Below, piece after piece: positions 35,020 through 45,826 of a stretch of 64,000 bases of DNA. Position 1 is the first letter of the stretch, and every line of letters starts with the position of its first letter. Below the pieces are notes generated by a model. The model did no database searches. It had not been told where the DNA came from and saw nothing but the letters and a program-made list of their open reading frames with translations. The stretch comes from an uncultured Bacteroidia bacterium (GTDB lineage Bacteria; Bacteroidota; Bacteroidia; Bacteroidales; UBA932), in contig CADASN010000002.1 in NCBI GenBank assembly GCA_902790635.1, positions 184,011-248,010 on the forward strand. Reading direction: 5' to 3'. A program made the position numbers and the translations under genes.

Positions 35020-36297
35020 ATGAACAATTCCAACATCAGCTTCAGGCTGATCCTGATGAACTTCCTGGAGTTCGCCGCATGGGGTGCTTATCTTACCTCG
35101 ATGGGAAGTTTCCTGGCCAAGAGCGGTTTCGGCCCGCAGATCTGGCTTTTCTTTGCGACGCAGGGTTTTGTCTCCATCTTCATGCCCGCCCTGATGGGTA
35201 TCGTGGCCGACAAGTGGATTCCGGCGCAGAAGGTGCTTTCCCTCTGCCAGGGCATCGCCGGCCTGGCGATGCTGGGTGCCGGCTATTATGCGATGCGTGC
35301 CGGAGCCGATATCCAGTTCGGCCCGTTCTATGCCCTTTATACGCTGAGCATCGCTTTCTATATGCCGACGATCGCCATCTCCAATTCGGTCGCCTACAAC
35401 GCCCTGGAGAAGGCCGGAAGGGACCCGGTCAAGGCCTTCCCGCCGATCCGCGTGTTCGGCACGGTCGGTTTCATCCTCACGATGCTCTTCGTCAACTTCG
35501 TCAAAGGTGCCGACGGCGTGCAGTTCCAGCATACATTTAACCAGTTCTTCGTGTCCGGCATCCTGAGCCTCGTGCTCTGCGGCTATGCCCTGACCCTGCC
35601 GAACTGCCCGTGCAAGCCCAAGTCCGAGGGTACGCAGTCCTTTGCGGAAGCTACCGGCCTGAACGCCTTCAAGCTATTCAAGGACAGCCAGTTCGCCGTG
35701 TTCTTCATCTTCTCGATGCTGCTCGGCGCCTCCCTGCAGATCACCAACGGCTACGCCAATACTTTCATCACCTCCTTCCAGGAGAATCCCCTTTTCGCGA
35801 ATGCGTGGGGCGCCAACAACGCCAATGCCCTGATCTCCATCAGCCAGATATCCGAGACCCTCTGCATCCTGCTGATCCCCTTTGCCATGAAGAAGTTCGG
35901 CATCAAGAAGGTGATGCTGATCGCGATGTTCGCCTGGGTGTTCCGCTTCGGCTTCTTCGGGGCCGGCAATCCCGGCGGTGGCGTGTGGATGTTCGTGCTG
36001 AGCTGCATCGTTTACGGCGTGGCTTTCGACTTCTTCAACATCTCCGGTTCGCTCTTCGTCAATGAGAATACCGACAAGGGCATCCGCTCTTCGGCGCAGG
36101 GCCTGTTCATGCTGATGACCAACGGTCTCGGTGCCTCGATCGGTACGTGGGCTGCCGGCCGCGTGGTGAACCACTTCGTGTACAATGCCGCCGAACCCTC
36201 CTGGAGCACAGCCTGGTACATCTTTGCCGGCTATGCCCTGGTTGTCGGCGTCCTTTTCGCCATCCTCTTCAAGGATCCGCAGAAAGCTGCGAAATAA
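35020..36297 (+). CDS. NupG-like MFS nucleoside permease
   Basis: A 425-residue inner-membrane carrier with about 12 helices, starting MNNSNISFRLILMNFLEFAAWGAYL, the N-terminal pattern of NupG/XapB nucleoside:proton symporters. RVFGTVGFI in the first half and IRSSAQGLFMLMTNGLGASIG in the second are further family blocks. It probably imports nucleosides for salvage, in line with hpt-adk and dut nearby, though no operon links them. The start at 35020 avoids the GTG inside the promoter. Confidence 0.82.
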   Translation: MNNSNISFRLILMNFLEFAAWGAYLTSMGSFLAKSGFGPQIWLFFATQGFVSIFMPALMGIVADKWIPAQKVLSLCQGIAGLAMLGAGYYAMRAGADIQFGPFYALYTLSIAFYMPTIAISNSVAYNALEKAGRDPVKAFPPIRVFGTVGFILTMLFVNFVKGADGVQFQHTFNQFFVSGILSLVLCGYALTLPNCPCKPKSEGTQSFAEATGLNAFKLFKDSQFAVFFIFSMLLGASLQITNGYANTFITSFQENPLFANAWGANNANALISISQISETLCILLIPFAMKKFGIKKVMLIAMFAWVFRFGFFGAGNPGGGVWMFVLSCIVYGVAFDFFNISGSLFVNENTDKGIRSSAQGLFMLMTNGLGASIGTWAAGRVVNHFVYNAAEPSWSTAWYIFAGYALVVGVLFAILFKDPQKAAK

Positions 36298-36299
36298 GA

Positions 36300-36947
36300 T
36301 TATTTCAATTTCTCAGCGCCGTTGAGGTGCGACTGGAGTTCCACGGGATCGACCGGGAAGAGCTTCGGTGTGCGGCAGCGTGGGAAACGGTTGAACCACG
36401 GGTCGAAAGAGCGGTACCAGCTCATGGAGCGGATGCTCCGGGCGTGCCGGAAGGCCCGCTGGATGGTGCCGGCGCAGGGCTTGGCGCAGACGGTCAGCGC
36501 CGTGCGTCCGTCAGCGAGCAGCGACACGCACAGCCAGTGCTCGGAGATGCGTTTGTCGCGGTCGAGTTCTTCGGGCGTGGAGCGGTGGGAGATGCTGAGG
36601 TGCCGGCCGTGCCGTTCGTTGATTTCCTTCATCTTGGCACGGAAGACTTTGCCGTGCGTGGAGCTGTCCGGGAGGTTCTGCAGGGCGATCCAGTAGTGGA
36701 TCATCTCATGGATGAGCGTGTCCTCGACCTCCGTTTCCGGCAGGTCGAAGCGCGTGCTGATCCGCAGCACGAAATCCTCTTTGCGCACGACCCGGCCCCG
36801 CCAGTCACGGACGGGCCGGTAGGTCAGGCGCCCGATGAAGGATTTGCCGTCGCTGAGCTTGATGGGAATGCGTGGAAGAGCGCCTTCGAAACACATTTCG
36901 TTGAATGTGTCGAAGCGCTCTTCCAGGTATTCGACGGTCGGCGTCAT
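36300..36947 (-). CDS. SprT-like domain protein
   Basis: A 215-residue protein with a SprT/Spartan-like zinc protease domain: NEMCFEGALPRIPIKL at the N-terminus and the metal-binding helix LIHEMIHYW with HExxH, followed by HGKVFRAKM supplying a further His. The C-terminal 90 residues are basic and lack the zinc-ribbon Cys pairs of some relatives. Such proteins may cut DNA-protein crosslinks; activity here is unproven. It sits seven bases from kbl and may be its co-transcribed partner. Confidence 0.75.
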   Translation of the reverse strand: MTPTVEYLEERFDTFNEMCFEGALPRIPIKLSDGKSFIGRLTYRPVRDWRGRVVRKEDFVLRISTRFDLPETEVEDTLIHEMIHYWIALQNLPDSSTHGKVFRAKMKEINERHGRHLSISHRSTPEELDRDKRISEHWLCVSLLADGRTALTVCAKPCAGTIQRAFRHARSIRSMSWYRSFDPWFNRFPRCRTPKLFPVDPVELQSHLNGAEKLK

Positions 36948-36954
36948 GAAAAAC

Positions 36955-38145
36955 CTATTTCAGTACGCCCAGTTCCTTGCCGACCTTGATGAAGGCGGCG
37001 ATGGCCTTGTCCAGTTGCTCGCGTGTGTGGGCAGCGGAGAGCTGCACCCGGATGCGGGCCTGGCCTTTCGGGACCACCGGATAGTAGAAACCGGTCACGA
37101 AGATGCCTTCCTTCGCCATCGCGGCGGCGAACTTCTGCGAGAGCGGCGCGTCGTACAGCATCACGGCGCAGATGGCGCTCTGTGTGGGCTTGATATCGAA
37201 TCCGGCCGCGATCATCCGGTCGCGGAAATAGGCCACGTTCTCCTGCTGGCGGTCGTGCAGGTCGTCGCTCTCGTCAAGCATCTTGAAGAGTTCGATGCCG
37301 GCGGCGCAGATCATCGGCGGCAGCGAATTGGAGAAGAGGTACGGACGGCTGCGCTGGCGCAGCATGTCGATGATCTCCTGCCGGCCGGTGGTGAAGCCGC
37401 CGACGGCTCCGCCGAAGCTCTTGCCGAGCGTGCCGGTGTGGATGTCGATGCGGCCGTAGAGGTCGTAGAGTTCGGCCACGCCGCGGCCGCGCTTGCCCAC
37501 GACGCCGGCGGAGTGGCTCTCGTCCACCATCACCAGGGCGTCGTATTTTTCGGCAAGATCGCAGATCTTGTCCATCGGTGCGACATTGCCGTCCATCGAG
37601 AACACGCCGTCGGTCACGATGATGCGGAAACGCTGCGCCTGGGCTTCCTTTAGGCAGCGCTCCAGGTCGGCCATGTCGGCATTGGCGTAGCGGTAGCGGA
37701 CGGCCTTGCAGAGACGCACGCCGTCGATGATGGAGGCATGGTTGAGCGCATCGGAGATGATGGCGTCCTCCGCGGTCAGCAGCGGCTCGAAGACGCCGCC
37801 GTTGGCGTCGAAGCAGGCGGCGTAGAGGATGGTATCTTCGGTATGGAAATAGGCGGCAATGGCCTTCTCGAGCTCGCGGTGGAGGTCCTGGCAGCCGCAG
37901 ATGAAGCGGACGGAGGACATGCCGAAGCCGCGGCTGTCCATCGCCTGCTTGGCGGCGGCGATCAGGCGCGGGTTGTCGGAGAGTCCGAGATAGTTGTTGG
38001 CGCAGAAATTCAGGGCCTTGCTGCCGTCCGCCAGGGTGATCTCGGCACCTTGCGGAGAGCAGATGGTCCGTTCGCGTTTGTAGAGTCCGGCCTCGTCGAT
38101 GGCCTTCAGCTCTTGCTGTAAATAGGATTGAAACTTCCCGTACAT
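36955..38145 (-). CDS. kbl: Glycine C-acetyltransferase (2-amino-3-ketobutyrate CoA ligase)
   Basis: A 396-residue alpha-oxoamine synthase converting 2-amino-3-oxobutyrate plus CoA to glycine and acetyl-CoA. The PLP lysine is Lys242 in TGTLGKSFGGAVGGF; NNYLGLSDNP, ALNHASIIDG, VMVDESHSAG and the C-terminal RIRVQLSAAHT fit Kbl. Relatives include serine palmitoyltransferase and cysteate acyltransferase, but the divergent threonine dehydrogenase next door strongly supports Kbl. Confidence 0.9.
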   Translation of the reverse strand: MYGKFQSYLQQELKAIDEAGLYKRERTICSPQGAEITLADGSKALNFCANNYLGLSDNPRLIAAAKQAMDSRGFGMSSVRFICGCQDLHRELEKAIAAYFHTEDTILYAACFDANGGVFEPLLTAEDAIISDALNHASIIDGVRLCKAVRYRYANADMADLERCLKEAQAQRFRIIVTDGVFSMDGNVAPMDKICDLAEKYDALVMVDESHSAGVVGKRGRGVAELYDLYGRIDIHTGTLGKSFGGAVGGFTTGRQEIIDMLRQRSRPYLFSNSLPPMICAAGIELFKMLDESDDLHDRQQENVAYFRDRMIAAGFDIKPTQSAICAVMLYDAPLSQKFAAAMAKEGIFVTGFYYPVVPKGQARIRVQLSAAHTREQLDKAIAAFIKVGKELGVLK

Positions 38146-38178
38146 AAATTATGTGGATTTGTTAGTAATTTCTCCTAC

Positions 38179-38195
38179 AAATTTAATAATTTTGC
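38179..38195. promoter_or_regulatory. Back-to-back promoters of kbl and tdh
   Basis: On the minus strand TAAATTTG (38186 to 38179) serves kbl. On the plus strand TAATTTTG (38188-38195) serves tdh. Only one base separates the two -7 boxes, so polymerases at the two promoters would block one another. Confidence 0.55.
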
Positions 38196-38225
38196 ATGGC
38201 AAAACGCATATAATTAATAATACTT

Positions 38226-39179
38226 ATGAAAAATGTTCTCGTCATCGGATCCACCGGTCAGATCGGTTCGGAGCTAACGATGCAACTACGAAAGACTTAT
38301 CATCAGGGCCGGATTGTCGCCGGCTATATTCCCGGCTCCGCGCCGACGGGCGATCTGCTGGAGAGCGGTCCCGCCGAACAGGCCAATGTCTGCAACGGGA
38401 AGCAGATTGCAGACATCGTGGACAAATACGATATCGATACCATCTACAACCTGGCCGCCCTGCTGTCCGCCACGGCCGAGCGCCTGCCGCTCAAGGCCTG
38501 GGACATCCAGATGAACGGATTGATCAACATCCTGGAAGTGGCCCGCGAGAAGCATTGCGCCGTTTTCACCCCTTCTTCCATCGGCTCTTTCGGTCCGGAT
38601 ACGCCGCGGGACAACACCCCGCAGGACACCATCCAGCGCCCGACCTCGATGTACGGCGTGACCAAGGTGGCCACGGAACTGCTCAGTGATTACTATTTCC
38701 ACAAATACGGCGTGGACACGCGCTCGGTACGTTTCCCGGGCCTGATCTCCTACAAGACCCTACCGGGCGGCGGCACCACGGACTATGCCGTCGAGATTTA
38801 CTACGCTGCCGTCAAGGGTGAAGAATTCGTCTGCCCGCTGGCGCACGGCACCTATCTCGACATGATGTACATGCCGGATGCCATCAAGGCCGCCATCAGG
38901 CTGATGGAAGCCGACCCGCGCTATCTCGTGCACCGCAATGCCTTCAACATCGCCTCGATGAGCTTCGACCCCGAAGGGGTCTATGATGCCATCCGCAAGC
39001 ACATTCCCAACTTCAAGATGCGCTATGAGGTCGATCCGGTCCGCCAGGCCATCGCTGATTCCTGGCCCAATAAGATGGACGACGTCTGCGCCCGCAAGGA
39101 GTGGGGCTGGACGCCGTCCTACAATCTGGATTCGATGACCCGCGACATGATCAAGCACCTGCGGGAGAAGCTGCTGTAA
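38226..39179 (+). CDS. L-threonine 3-dehydrogenase, NAD-dependent epimerase type
   Basis: A 317-residue short-chain-dehydrogenase/epimerase-fold enzyme: NAD loop VIGSTGQIGSELT, NLAALLSATAE, and the catalytic Tyr-Lys in SMYGVTKVATE. This is the non-zinc threonine dehydrogenase seen in Bacteroidota. It makes 2-amino-3-oxobutyrate for the divergent kbl product. A five-codon frame (ATG at 38197) lies in the leader between promoter and gene; I do not call it a gene. Confidence 0.88.
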   Translation: MKNVLVIGSTGQIGSELTMQLRKTYHQGRIVAGYIPGSAPTGDLLESGPAEQANVCNGKQIADIVDKYDIDTIYNLAALLSATAERLPLKAWDIQMNGLINILEVAREKHCAVFTPSSIGSFGPDTPRDNTPQDTIQRPTSMYGVTKVATELLSDYYFHKYGVDTRSVRFPGLISYKTLPGGGTTDYAVEIYYAAVKGEEFVCPLAHGTYLDMMYMPDAIKAAIRLMEADPRYLVHRNAFNIASMSFDPEGVYDAIRKHIPNFKMRYEVDPVRQAIADSWPNKMDDVCARKEWGWTPSYNLDSMTRDMIKHLREKLL

Positions 39180-39197
39180 GGATTGCCTGATGCATGA

Positions 39198-39224
39198 AAA
39201 AAGCCCGGATTGACCGGGCTTTTT
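39198..39224. terminator. Bidirectional intrinsic terminator between tdh and potD
   Basis: An 11-bp perfect stem AAAAAGCCCGG/CCGGGCTTTTT with a 5-base loop. It has a T run on either strand, so it can end tdh transcripts rightward and pot operon transcripts leftward. Confidence 0.9.
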
Positions 39225-40523
39225 CTATTTGCGGTGTTTCTTGCCGCGCTTCTTGGAGAAGCGCTTGTAGGCGGCGAATCCAAGGCCGCCCAACAGCACG
39301 GCGCCGATGACGATGGCGGTGACGGCATTGGCGTTGTCCCCTTTCACGTGGCTCCACATCTCGATGAGGGCCTGGGAGCGGTCGCCCCAGTCATGCTGCA
39401 GTCCGGCGCGCTCGATGTCGGAGCGTTTAGGATACAAGACGGGGTCGGTGCGTACGGCCGTGGCGTCCGGGCCGAAGAAGTAGCTGACATCGATCGGCTC
39501 GTAGCTGTCGTCCGAGAAGGCTTCCAGCACTTCGGGGGCGGCGTTGCAGGATACATAACCCGTCTCGATGACATTGCGGATGACGATGTCCGGGCGGTTC
39601 ATGAAGTTGATCCAGTAGCTGGCCGCCTTGGGGTTCTTGGCGTATTTGGGGATCACCCAGCCGTCAAAGAACAGGGTGAAACCTTCCTTCGGGAAGGAGA
39701 ACTTGAGGTCCACGCCCTGCGGGGCAGCTTGGTCGCGGGCCCAAACGCCGTCGCCGCTCCAGTTCAGGCTTACCCAGCCGCGTTCGAGGATCATCTGGTC
39801 CTTGCCGAAATCGGCTTCCCAGCCCGCTACAAGCGGCTTTACCTCATTCAGAAAGGCTTCTACTTCGGCAATGGCCTCGTCGGAGGAGTCATGCATCAGT
39901 TCGTCCATGGTGATCTCTCCCCGCTCCAGTTCGTCGTGGTGCAGGAAGATGATGATCTGCGAGAAGACATCGCGCGCATCTTCCTTCATGAACAGCTTGC
40001 CCTCGAACTTGGGATTGCGGAAGATATCCCAGGTGGAAGCCTCCTCGTCCGTGACGTATTTGGGATTGTAGATGATACCTACGGTGCCCCACATATAACC
40101 CACGGCATAGTCGTTGGCGTTCTTGCCGCCGCCCTCGAACTTGTCGAAGCAGGACGTGATGAAGGGCGAGAGATTCTCCGAGATGTAGTCGGGCGTGTCG
40201 CCGTAGTTGCGGTCGATCGGGAGCAGGAGGTCCTTCTTGAGCATCCGCTCGATGATGTAGTCGGACGGGCAGACGACGTCGAAATCTTCCTGGCCCTTCT
40301 CGATCTTGGAGAGCATCGTCTCGTTGATGTCGAAGGTCTGGAGGATGACTTTGACCGGCTCGCCGGTCTGCTCTTCGTACCATTCCTCGAATTCTTCGAT
40401 GGCGGTAACATCCATGTAGTCAGACCAGTTGTACACCTTCAGGATGTGTTCACGGTCAGGGCCGCAGGCGCACATGAGCGCGGCGGCCGCGAGCAGGAGG
40501 ATCGTTTTTTTCATCACTTTCAT
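39225..40523 (-). CDS. potD: Spermidine/putrescine-binding lipoprotein PotD with C-terminal membrane segment
   Basis: A 432-residue substrate-binding protein of the PotD group. It has a lipobox (LMCACG), then LKVYNWSDYMDVTAIEEFE, VVCPSDYIIERM, YMWGTVGIIYNP and SLNWSGDGVWA. After the binding domain comes an unusual tail: a hydrophobic stretch AVTAIVIGAVLLGGLGFAAY and a Lys/Arg-rich end. The protein may therefore be anchored at both ends. It is the last gene of the porin-potABCD run, overlaps potC by four bases and ends at a strong terminator. Confidence 0.9.
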   Translation of the reverse strand: MKVMKKTILLLAAAALMCACGPDREHILKVYNWSDYMDVTAIEEFEEWYEEQTGEPVKVILQTFDINETMLSKIEKGQEDFDVVCPSDYIIERMLKKDLLLPIDRNYGDTPDYISENLSPFITSCFDKFEGGGKNANDYAVGYMWGTVGIIYNPKYVTDEEASTWDIFRNPKFEGKLFMKEDARDVFSQIIIFLHHDELERGEITMDELMHDSSDEAIAEVEAFLNEVKPLVAGWEADFGKDQMILERGWVSLNWSGDGVWARDQAAPQGVDLKFSFPKEGFTLFFDGWVIPKYAKNPKAASYWINFMNRPDIVIRNVIETGYVSCNAAPEVLEAFSDDSYEPIDVSYFFGPDATAVRTDPVLYPKRSDIERAGLQHDWGDRSQALIEMWSHVKGDNANAVTAIVIGAVLLGGLGFAAYKRFSKKRGKKHRK

Positions 40524-41317
40524 TCGCTTTTTTGCATTTTTGCCTGCCGGATGTTGATGACGAGCAGCAGGACCAGGATAATCAGGAAAATCAGGGTCAT
40601 GAGCGGACGCAGTTCGGGGGTGAGGCCGCCCTTGCGCGCATCCGCATAGATATAGGTCGAGAGTGTCTCCAGCCCGATCGTGCCGCGGGTGAAGAAAGTC
40701 ACGGCAAAGTCGTCCAGGGACATGGTGAAAGCCAGGATGAAGCCGGAGACCATACCGGGCCGGAGCTGCGGGATGAGCACCTTCCGGAGGGCCTGGGAGG
40801 GCGTAGCGCCGAGATCCAGGGCGGCTTCATAGACGTTCGGGTTCATCTGGCGGAGCTTCGGCATGACGCTCAGCACGACATAGGGCGTGCCGAAGGAAAT
40901 GTGCGACAGGATCACGGACAGGTATCCCTGGCTGAAGTGCAGGAAGATGAAGAGCAGGAAGAGCGACACGCCCGTGATGACGTCCGGGTTGATCATGGGG
41001 ATGTTGTTCAGGAACAACAGCGCGCGCTTTCCGCGCCCGGTCATGTTGTGGATGCCGATGGCGGCGATGGTGCCGAGGATCATCGAAACGGCGGCGGACA
41101 CGAGGGCGATGAGCAGGGTGTTTTCCACGGCGGAAATGAGCGAAGCACTCCCCTGCATCCGTCCGGTGAAGAGGTTCTCGTAGAGCCGGGTGGAAAAGCC
41201 CGTCCAGTTGCCCAGCACCTTGCTCTCGGTGAAGGAGAACACCGCGATGAAGATCAGCGGGGCGTACAGCAGGATCATCAGGATCCAGATGTAGCACTGT
41301 GCGAAAAACTTCTTCAT
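40520..41317 (-). CDS. potC: Polyamine ABC transporter permease PotC
   Basis: A 265-residue inner-membrane permease with six helices and the EAA coupling loop EAALDLGATPSQALRKVLIPQLRPG that contacts the PotA ATPase. It pairs with PotB to form the channel. It starts four bases after potB and its stop overlaps the potD start (ATGA). Confidence 0.9.
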   Translation of the reverse strand: MKKFFAQCYIWILMILLYAPLIFIAVFSFTESKVLGNWTGFSTRLYENLFTGRMQGSASLISAVENTLLIALVSAAVSMILGTIAAIGIHNMTGRGKRALLFLNNIPMINPDVITGVSLFLLFIFLHFSQGYLSVILSHISFGTPYVVLSVMPKLRQMNPNVYEAALDLGATPSQALRKVLIPQLRPGMVSGFILAFTMSLDDFAVTFFTRGTIGLETLSTYIYADARKGGLTPELRPLMTLIFLIILVLLLVINIRQAKMQKSE

Positions 41318-41321
41318 ACGG

Positions 41322-42075
41322 CTAGATCAGCGCCTCCTCCGCTTCTCCCCGGCCGCCGGTGAACATCGTACTGATGCCGATGATCACGAGCATGATGAGC
41401 GCCAGTGCGGCGCCGTAGTTCCACATCGAGGAGTTGATGTTCTCCTGGATGATGGTACCGAAGAGCTTGATCTTGTTGTTGGTCAGGAACTCCGAGATGG
41501 CAAAGGTGCTCACCGTCGGCATGAATACCATCAGCACGCCGCTCGCGACGCCGGGCATGGAGAGCGGGACGGTGACTTTCCAGAAGACCTTCCACGGGGT
41601 GGCACCCAGATCCTGGGCGGCTTCCGCATAGGACTTGTCCATCTTGTTGAGCACGTTGTAGATCGGGTAGATCATGAACGGGAGGTAGTCGTATACCATG
41701 CCGAAGAGCAGGGTCCCCTTCCCCAGCTGGATGCCGAACATGCTGAAGAGCTCTGCGGTGGCGAGGGTCCTCATCAGGGCATTGATCCACATCGGCAGGA
41801 TGAACAGGACGATGGTGACCGCGCTGCGGTTGAGCTCCCGGTTGGCCAGGATCCACGCGGCCGGATAGCCGAGCAGGATGCAGATGAGCGTGTTCTCAAT
41901 GGCGATCTCGAGGGACACGGCAAAGGTGCCGAGTGCGTCGGAATCGGAGAAGAAACGCGCGATGTTCGCGAACGTGAAATGACCGGAACCGTCCTGCAGG
42001 GCGTACACGAGGATGAGCAGCAGCGGCAGCACCACGAAAACGCCCAGGAAGACCGCGTAAGGGATACTCCAGTGG

Positions 42076-42086
<11 letters not shown>
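41322..42086 (-). CDS. potB: Polyamine ABC transporter permease PotB
   Basis: A 254-residue permease starting [25 protein letters not shown], with the EAA loop [25 protein letters not shown]. The ATG at 42086 overlaps the end of potA by 11 bases. A longer frame upstream lies wholly inside potA and is not used. Confidence 0.9.
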
Positions 42087-43467
<1,381 letters not shown>

Positions 43468-43471
43468 CTCC

Positions 43472-44512
43472 CTACCAGAGATTGAAGGTCAGGTTGTAGC
43501 GGGCGCCGATTTTGAAGGAAAAAGCCCCGAGCAGGTTGTCGTAAGCGACATAGCTGTGCAGGCGCAGTGCGTCCGAGTCGCGCAGCGGATAGAACTCGGC
43601 GATGGCGCCGGCGTTCCACCAGTTGGGCAGCAGTTCGGACTTGGCCAGGATATAATTGCCCTGCAGGGCGAAGTTCCAGCGCTGGTTCGGGGAGTAGCTC
43701 ACACGGCTGTGGAAGGTGTTGCCTTTCAGCAGGCTGTCGTACTCTTCGGTGAAACCGGCGCAGTTGGTCCAGTCCAGGATGATGGTCCAGTCCTCGAACG
43801 CAAATGCGTTGCCCAGGGAGAACAGCAGGTCATACTGGCGGGGCGAGGAGCTGAATTCCGGGGCGTTCTCGCCCAGGGCGGTCACGCTCCAGGTCGGCAG
43901 GTACCAGTCGTACTCGCCGGTCCACTGTGCGGAGAAGGTGTAGAGGCCGCTGGAGAAGGGGTGCTCGCCGAAGGGCGAGGTGGTCATCTGCAGGCTGAAG
44001 GTCGTCAGTTCGGAAGGCGTGGTCCAGGCCACCGTGCCACCCCACTGGTAGCAGGCGAGGCCGTTCCAGAGCGGCGTGGCGAGACCGGTATAGACATCCC
44101 AGTCGTCATCGTCGTATTCGTGACCGTCCGTGGTGATGCACTGCTTGCCGAGGGAGAAGGTCCAGCCGCCGAACTTCAGGTCGACATAGGCCATGTCGAT
44201 GAAATTGGTGTTGTCGGACCAGCCGAGGCCCTTGAACTGGTCGAAGGGGTCGGCGTAAGGGCCCAGGAAGGAATTGCCGCTGAACCAGTGGTTCACGAGC
44301 GTCCAGGAAAAATGCTCCGAAGCGGAGCCGGTAAAACGGGTGTAAATGCAAGAATTGCCGAGGGTCAATTCCGGTTCGTCGCCGAATACGGGGTTCAGAT
44401 CCAGGCGGGTAACAACGGAGAGCTCGGCATAATTACCGAGTTCGTCAGCCTCTTGCGAGTGCGCAAGCAAGCCGAGCAGCAGCGCTGCAATCGATAAAAG
44501 GTATTTCTTCAT
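43472..44512 (-). CDS. Outer-membrane beta-barrel porin heading the pot operon
   Basis: A 346-residue protein with a signal peptide ([20 protein letters not shown]) and about 14-16 amphipathic strands rich in Trp, Tyr and Asp, ending [10 protein letters not shown] in BAM-signal fashion. I recognise no named family. It is the first gene of the potABCD transcript, four bases upstream of potA, so it may be an outer-membrane entry route for polyamines; acidic loops (DDDDWD, about residue 135) would suit cations. Start at ATG 44512; a TATATTTG box lies upstream. Confidence 0.7.
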   Translation of the reverse strand: MKKYLLSIAALLLGLLAHSQEADELGNYAELSVVTRLDLNPVFGDEPELTLGNSCIYTRFTGSASEHFSWTLVNHWFSGNSFLGPYADPFDQFKGLGWSDNTNFIDMAYVDLKFGGWTFSLGKQCITTDGHEYDDDDWDVYTGLATPLWNGLACYQWGGTVAWTTPSELTTFSLQMTTSPFGEHPFSSGLYTFSAQWTGEYDWYLPTWSVTALGENAPEFSSSPRQYDLLFSLGNAFAFEDWTIILDWTNCAGFTEEYDSLLKGNTFHSRVSYSPNQRWNFALQGNYILAKSELLPNWWNAGAIAEFYPLRDSDALRLHSYVAYDNLLGAFSFKIGARYNLTFNLW

Positions 44513-44549
44513 TTCCAACCATAAAAAGGGGTTTGGTGAAACTTCGGCG

Positions 44550-44578
44550 CAAATATAGACAAAAATTCAGTAATTTTG
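44550..44578. promoter_or_regulatory. Divergent promoters of pot operon and patB-like gene
   Basis: On the minus strand TATATTTG (44557 to 44550) serves the porin-potABCD unit. On the plus strand TAATTTTG (44571-44578) serves the aminotransferase. The plus box ends two bases before the ATG at 44581, which makes that ATG unlikely as start and favours 44605. Confidence 0.6.
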
Positions 44579-44604
44579 CGATGAACCAAATGATTTTTGA
44601 CCCC

Positions 44605-45789
44605 ATGTACGATTTTGACGAAGTCATTGAGCGGCACGGTACCCGCTGCATCAAATACGATACGCTCCAGGCCGAATTCGGCCGTCCGGACCTCCAGGCT
44701 CTCTGGGTCGCGGACATGGATTTCCGCACGCCCGGTTTCATCCTTGACGCCCTTCGCCGGCGGCTGGACCATCCCGTCCTGGGCTACCCGACCACCGGGG
44801 CGGATTATTTCGAGATCGTCTCCCGCTGGGTGGAGGACCTGCACGGCTGGAAGGTGCCGGCCTCGTGCTTCCGCTACGTCCCCGGCATCGTCAGGGGTTT
44901 CGGCTTTGCCGAGCGCTGCTTCCTGCAGCCCGGCGACAAAGTCATCATCCAGAAGCCGGTGTACCATCCGTTCCGCATCGTGACCGAGGAGAGCGGCTTC
45001 GTGGTGACCAACAACCCGCTGAAGCCCGTTTGTGACGCGGACGGCTTCCTGGAGCACTATGAAATGGACCTGGATGCGCTGGAACGCCAGATCGACGCCC
45101 GCACGAAGATGATGATCCTGTGCAATCCCCACAATCCCGGCGGCACGGTCTGGTCCGCGGAGACCCTGCGTCGCCTCGCCGACATCTGCGACCGGCACGG
45201 CATCATCGTCCTGTCGGACGAAATCCACTGCGAGATGGTTCTCGGCGGGCAGCGCCATGTCCCCTTCGCCTCCGTCAGCGAGGCGGCTGCGCGCTGCAGC
45301 ATCACGTTCATGGCTCCGTCCAAGACCTTCAATATCGCCGGCGTAGTGAGTTCCTACGCCATCGTGCAGAATCCCGCTCTCGCGGAGAAATTCTTCCGCT
45401 ACCTCGAATCCAACGAGATCGACTACCCGACCATTTTCTCGGCGGAAGCGACTCGCGCCGCTTATACGGAGGCCGGCAAGGCCTGGCGTGCGGAGATGCT
45501 GGCTTACCTGCAGGACAATGTCGATTTCGTGGATGGCTGGCTGCGGGAGCATCTCCCCCGGATCCGTGCCGTACGTCCGCAGGCTTCCTTCCTCATCTGG
45601 CTGGACTGCCGCAAATTGGGACTCCCCCAGCCCGCACTGGTGGACCTGTTCGTGAACAAGGCGCACCTGGCGCTCAACGACGGGACGGTCTTCGGCGAGG
45701 AAGGCACGGGCTTCATGCGCCTGAACGCCGGCTGCCCCCGCTCCCTGCTCCGGTCCGCCCTCGAATCCCTTGCCGCGGCTTTCGATTGA
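44605..45789 (+). CDS. PatB/MalY-type PLP aminotransferase (cystathionine beta-lyase)
   Basis: A 394-residue fold-type I PLP enzyme starting MYDFDEVIERHGTRCIKYD, the usual PatB/MalY beginning. The PLP lysine is Lys240 in APSKTFNIAG; LCNPHNPGGTVW and VLSDEIHCEM are the cofactor motifs. The family cleaves C-S bonds of cystathionine or cysteine and can act as an aminotransferase. I prefer ATG 44605 over 44590 and 44581 because of the promoter position. It is followed by a symporter gene after 37 bases. Confidence 0.85.
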   Translation: MYDFDEVIERHGTRCIKYDTLQAEFGRPDLQALWVADMDFRTPGFILDALRRRLDHPVLGYPTTGADYFEIVSRWVEDLHGWKVPASCFRYVPGIVRGFGFAERCFLQPGDKVIIQKPVYHPFRIVTEESGFVVTNNPLKPVCDADGFLEHYEMDLDALERQIDARTKMMILCNPHNPGGTVWSAETLRRLADICDRHGIIVLSDEIHCEMVLGGQRHVPFASVSEAAARCSITFMAPSKTFNIAGVVSSYAIVQNPALAEKFFRYLESNEIDYPTIFSAEATRAAYTEAGKAWRAEMLAYLQDNVDFVDGWLREHLPRIRAVRPQASFLIWLDCRKLGLPQPALVDLFVNKAHLALNDGTVFGEEGTGFMRLNAGCPRSLLRSALESLAAAFD

Positions 45790-45826
45790 CAAGAAGAAAA
45801 CATTTAAACGATACCGATTGAGAGGT

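Noticed and set aside
36955-38145. kbl-like gene as the sulfonolipid-forming cysteate acyltransferase
   Set aside because: Same fold family, but the divergent tdh neighbour and Kbl motifs favour threonine degradation.
38197-38214. Five-codon frame (MAKRI) in the tdh leader as a regulatory peptide
   Set aside because: Too short and without Thr or Gly codons; no hairpin follows it.
39210-40649. 479-codon plus-strand frame opposite potD
   Set aside because: Shadow of potD; begins inside the terminator and lacks any recognisable domain.
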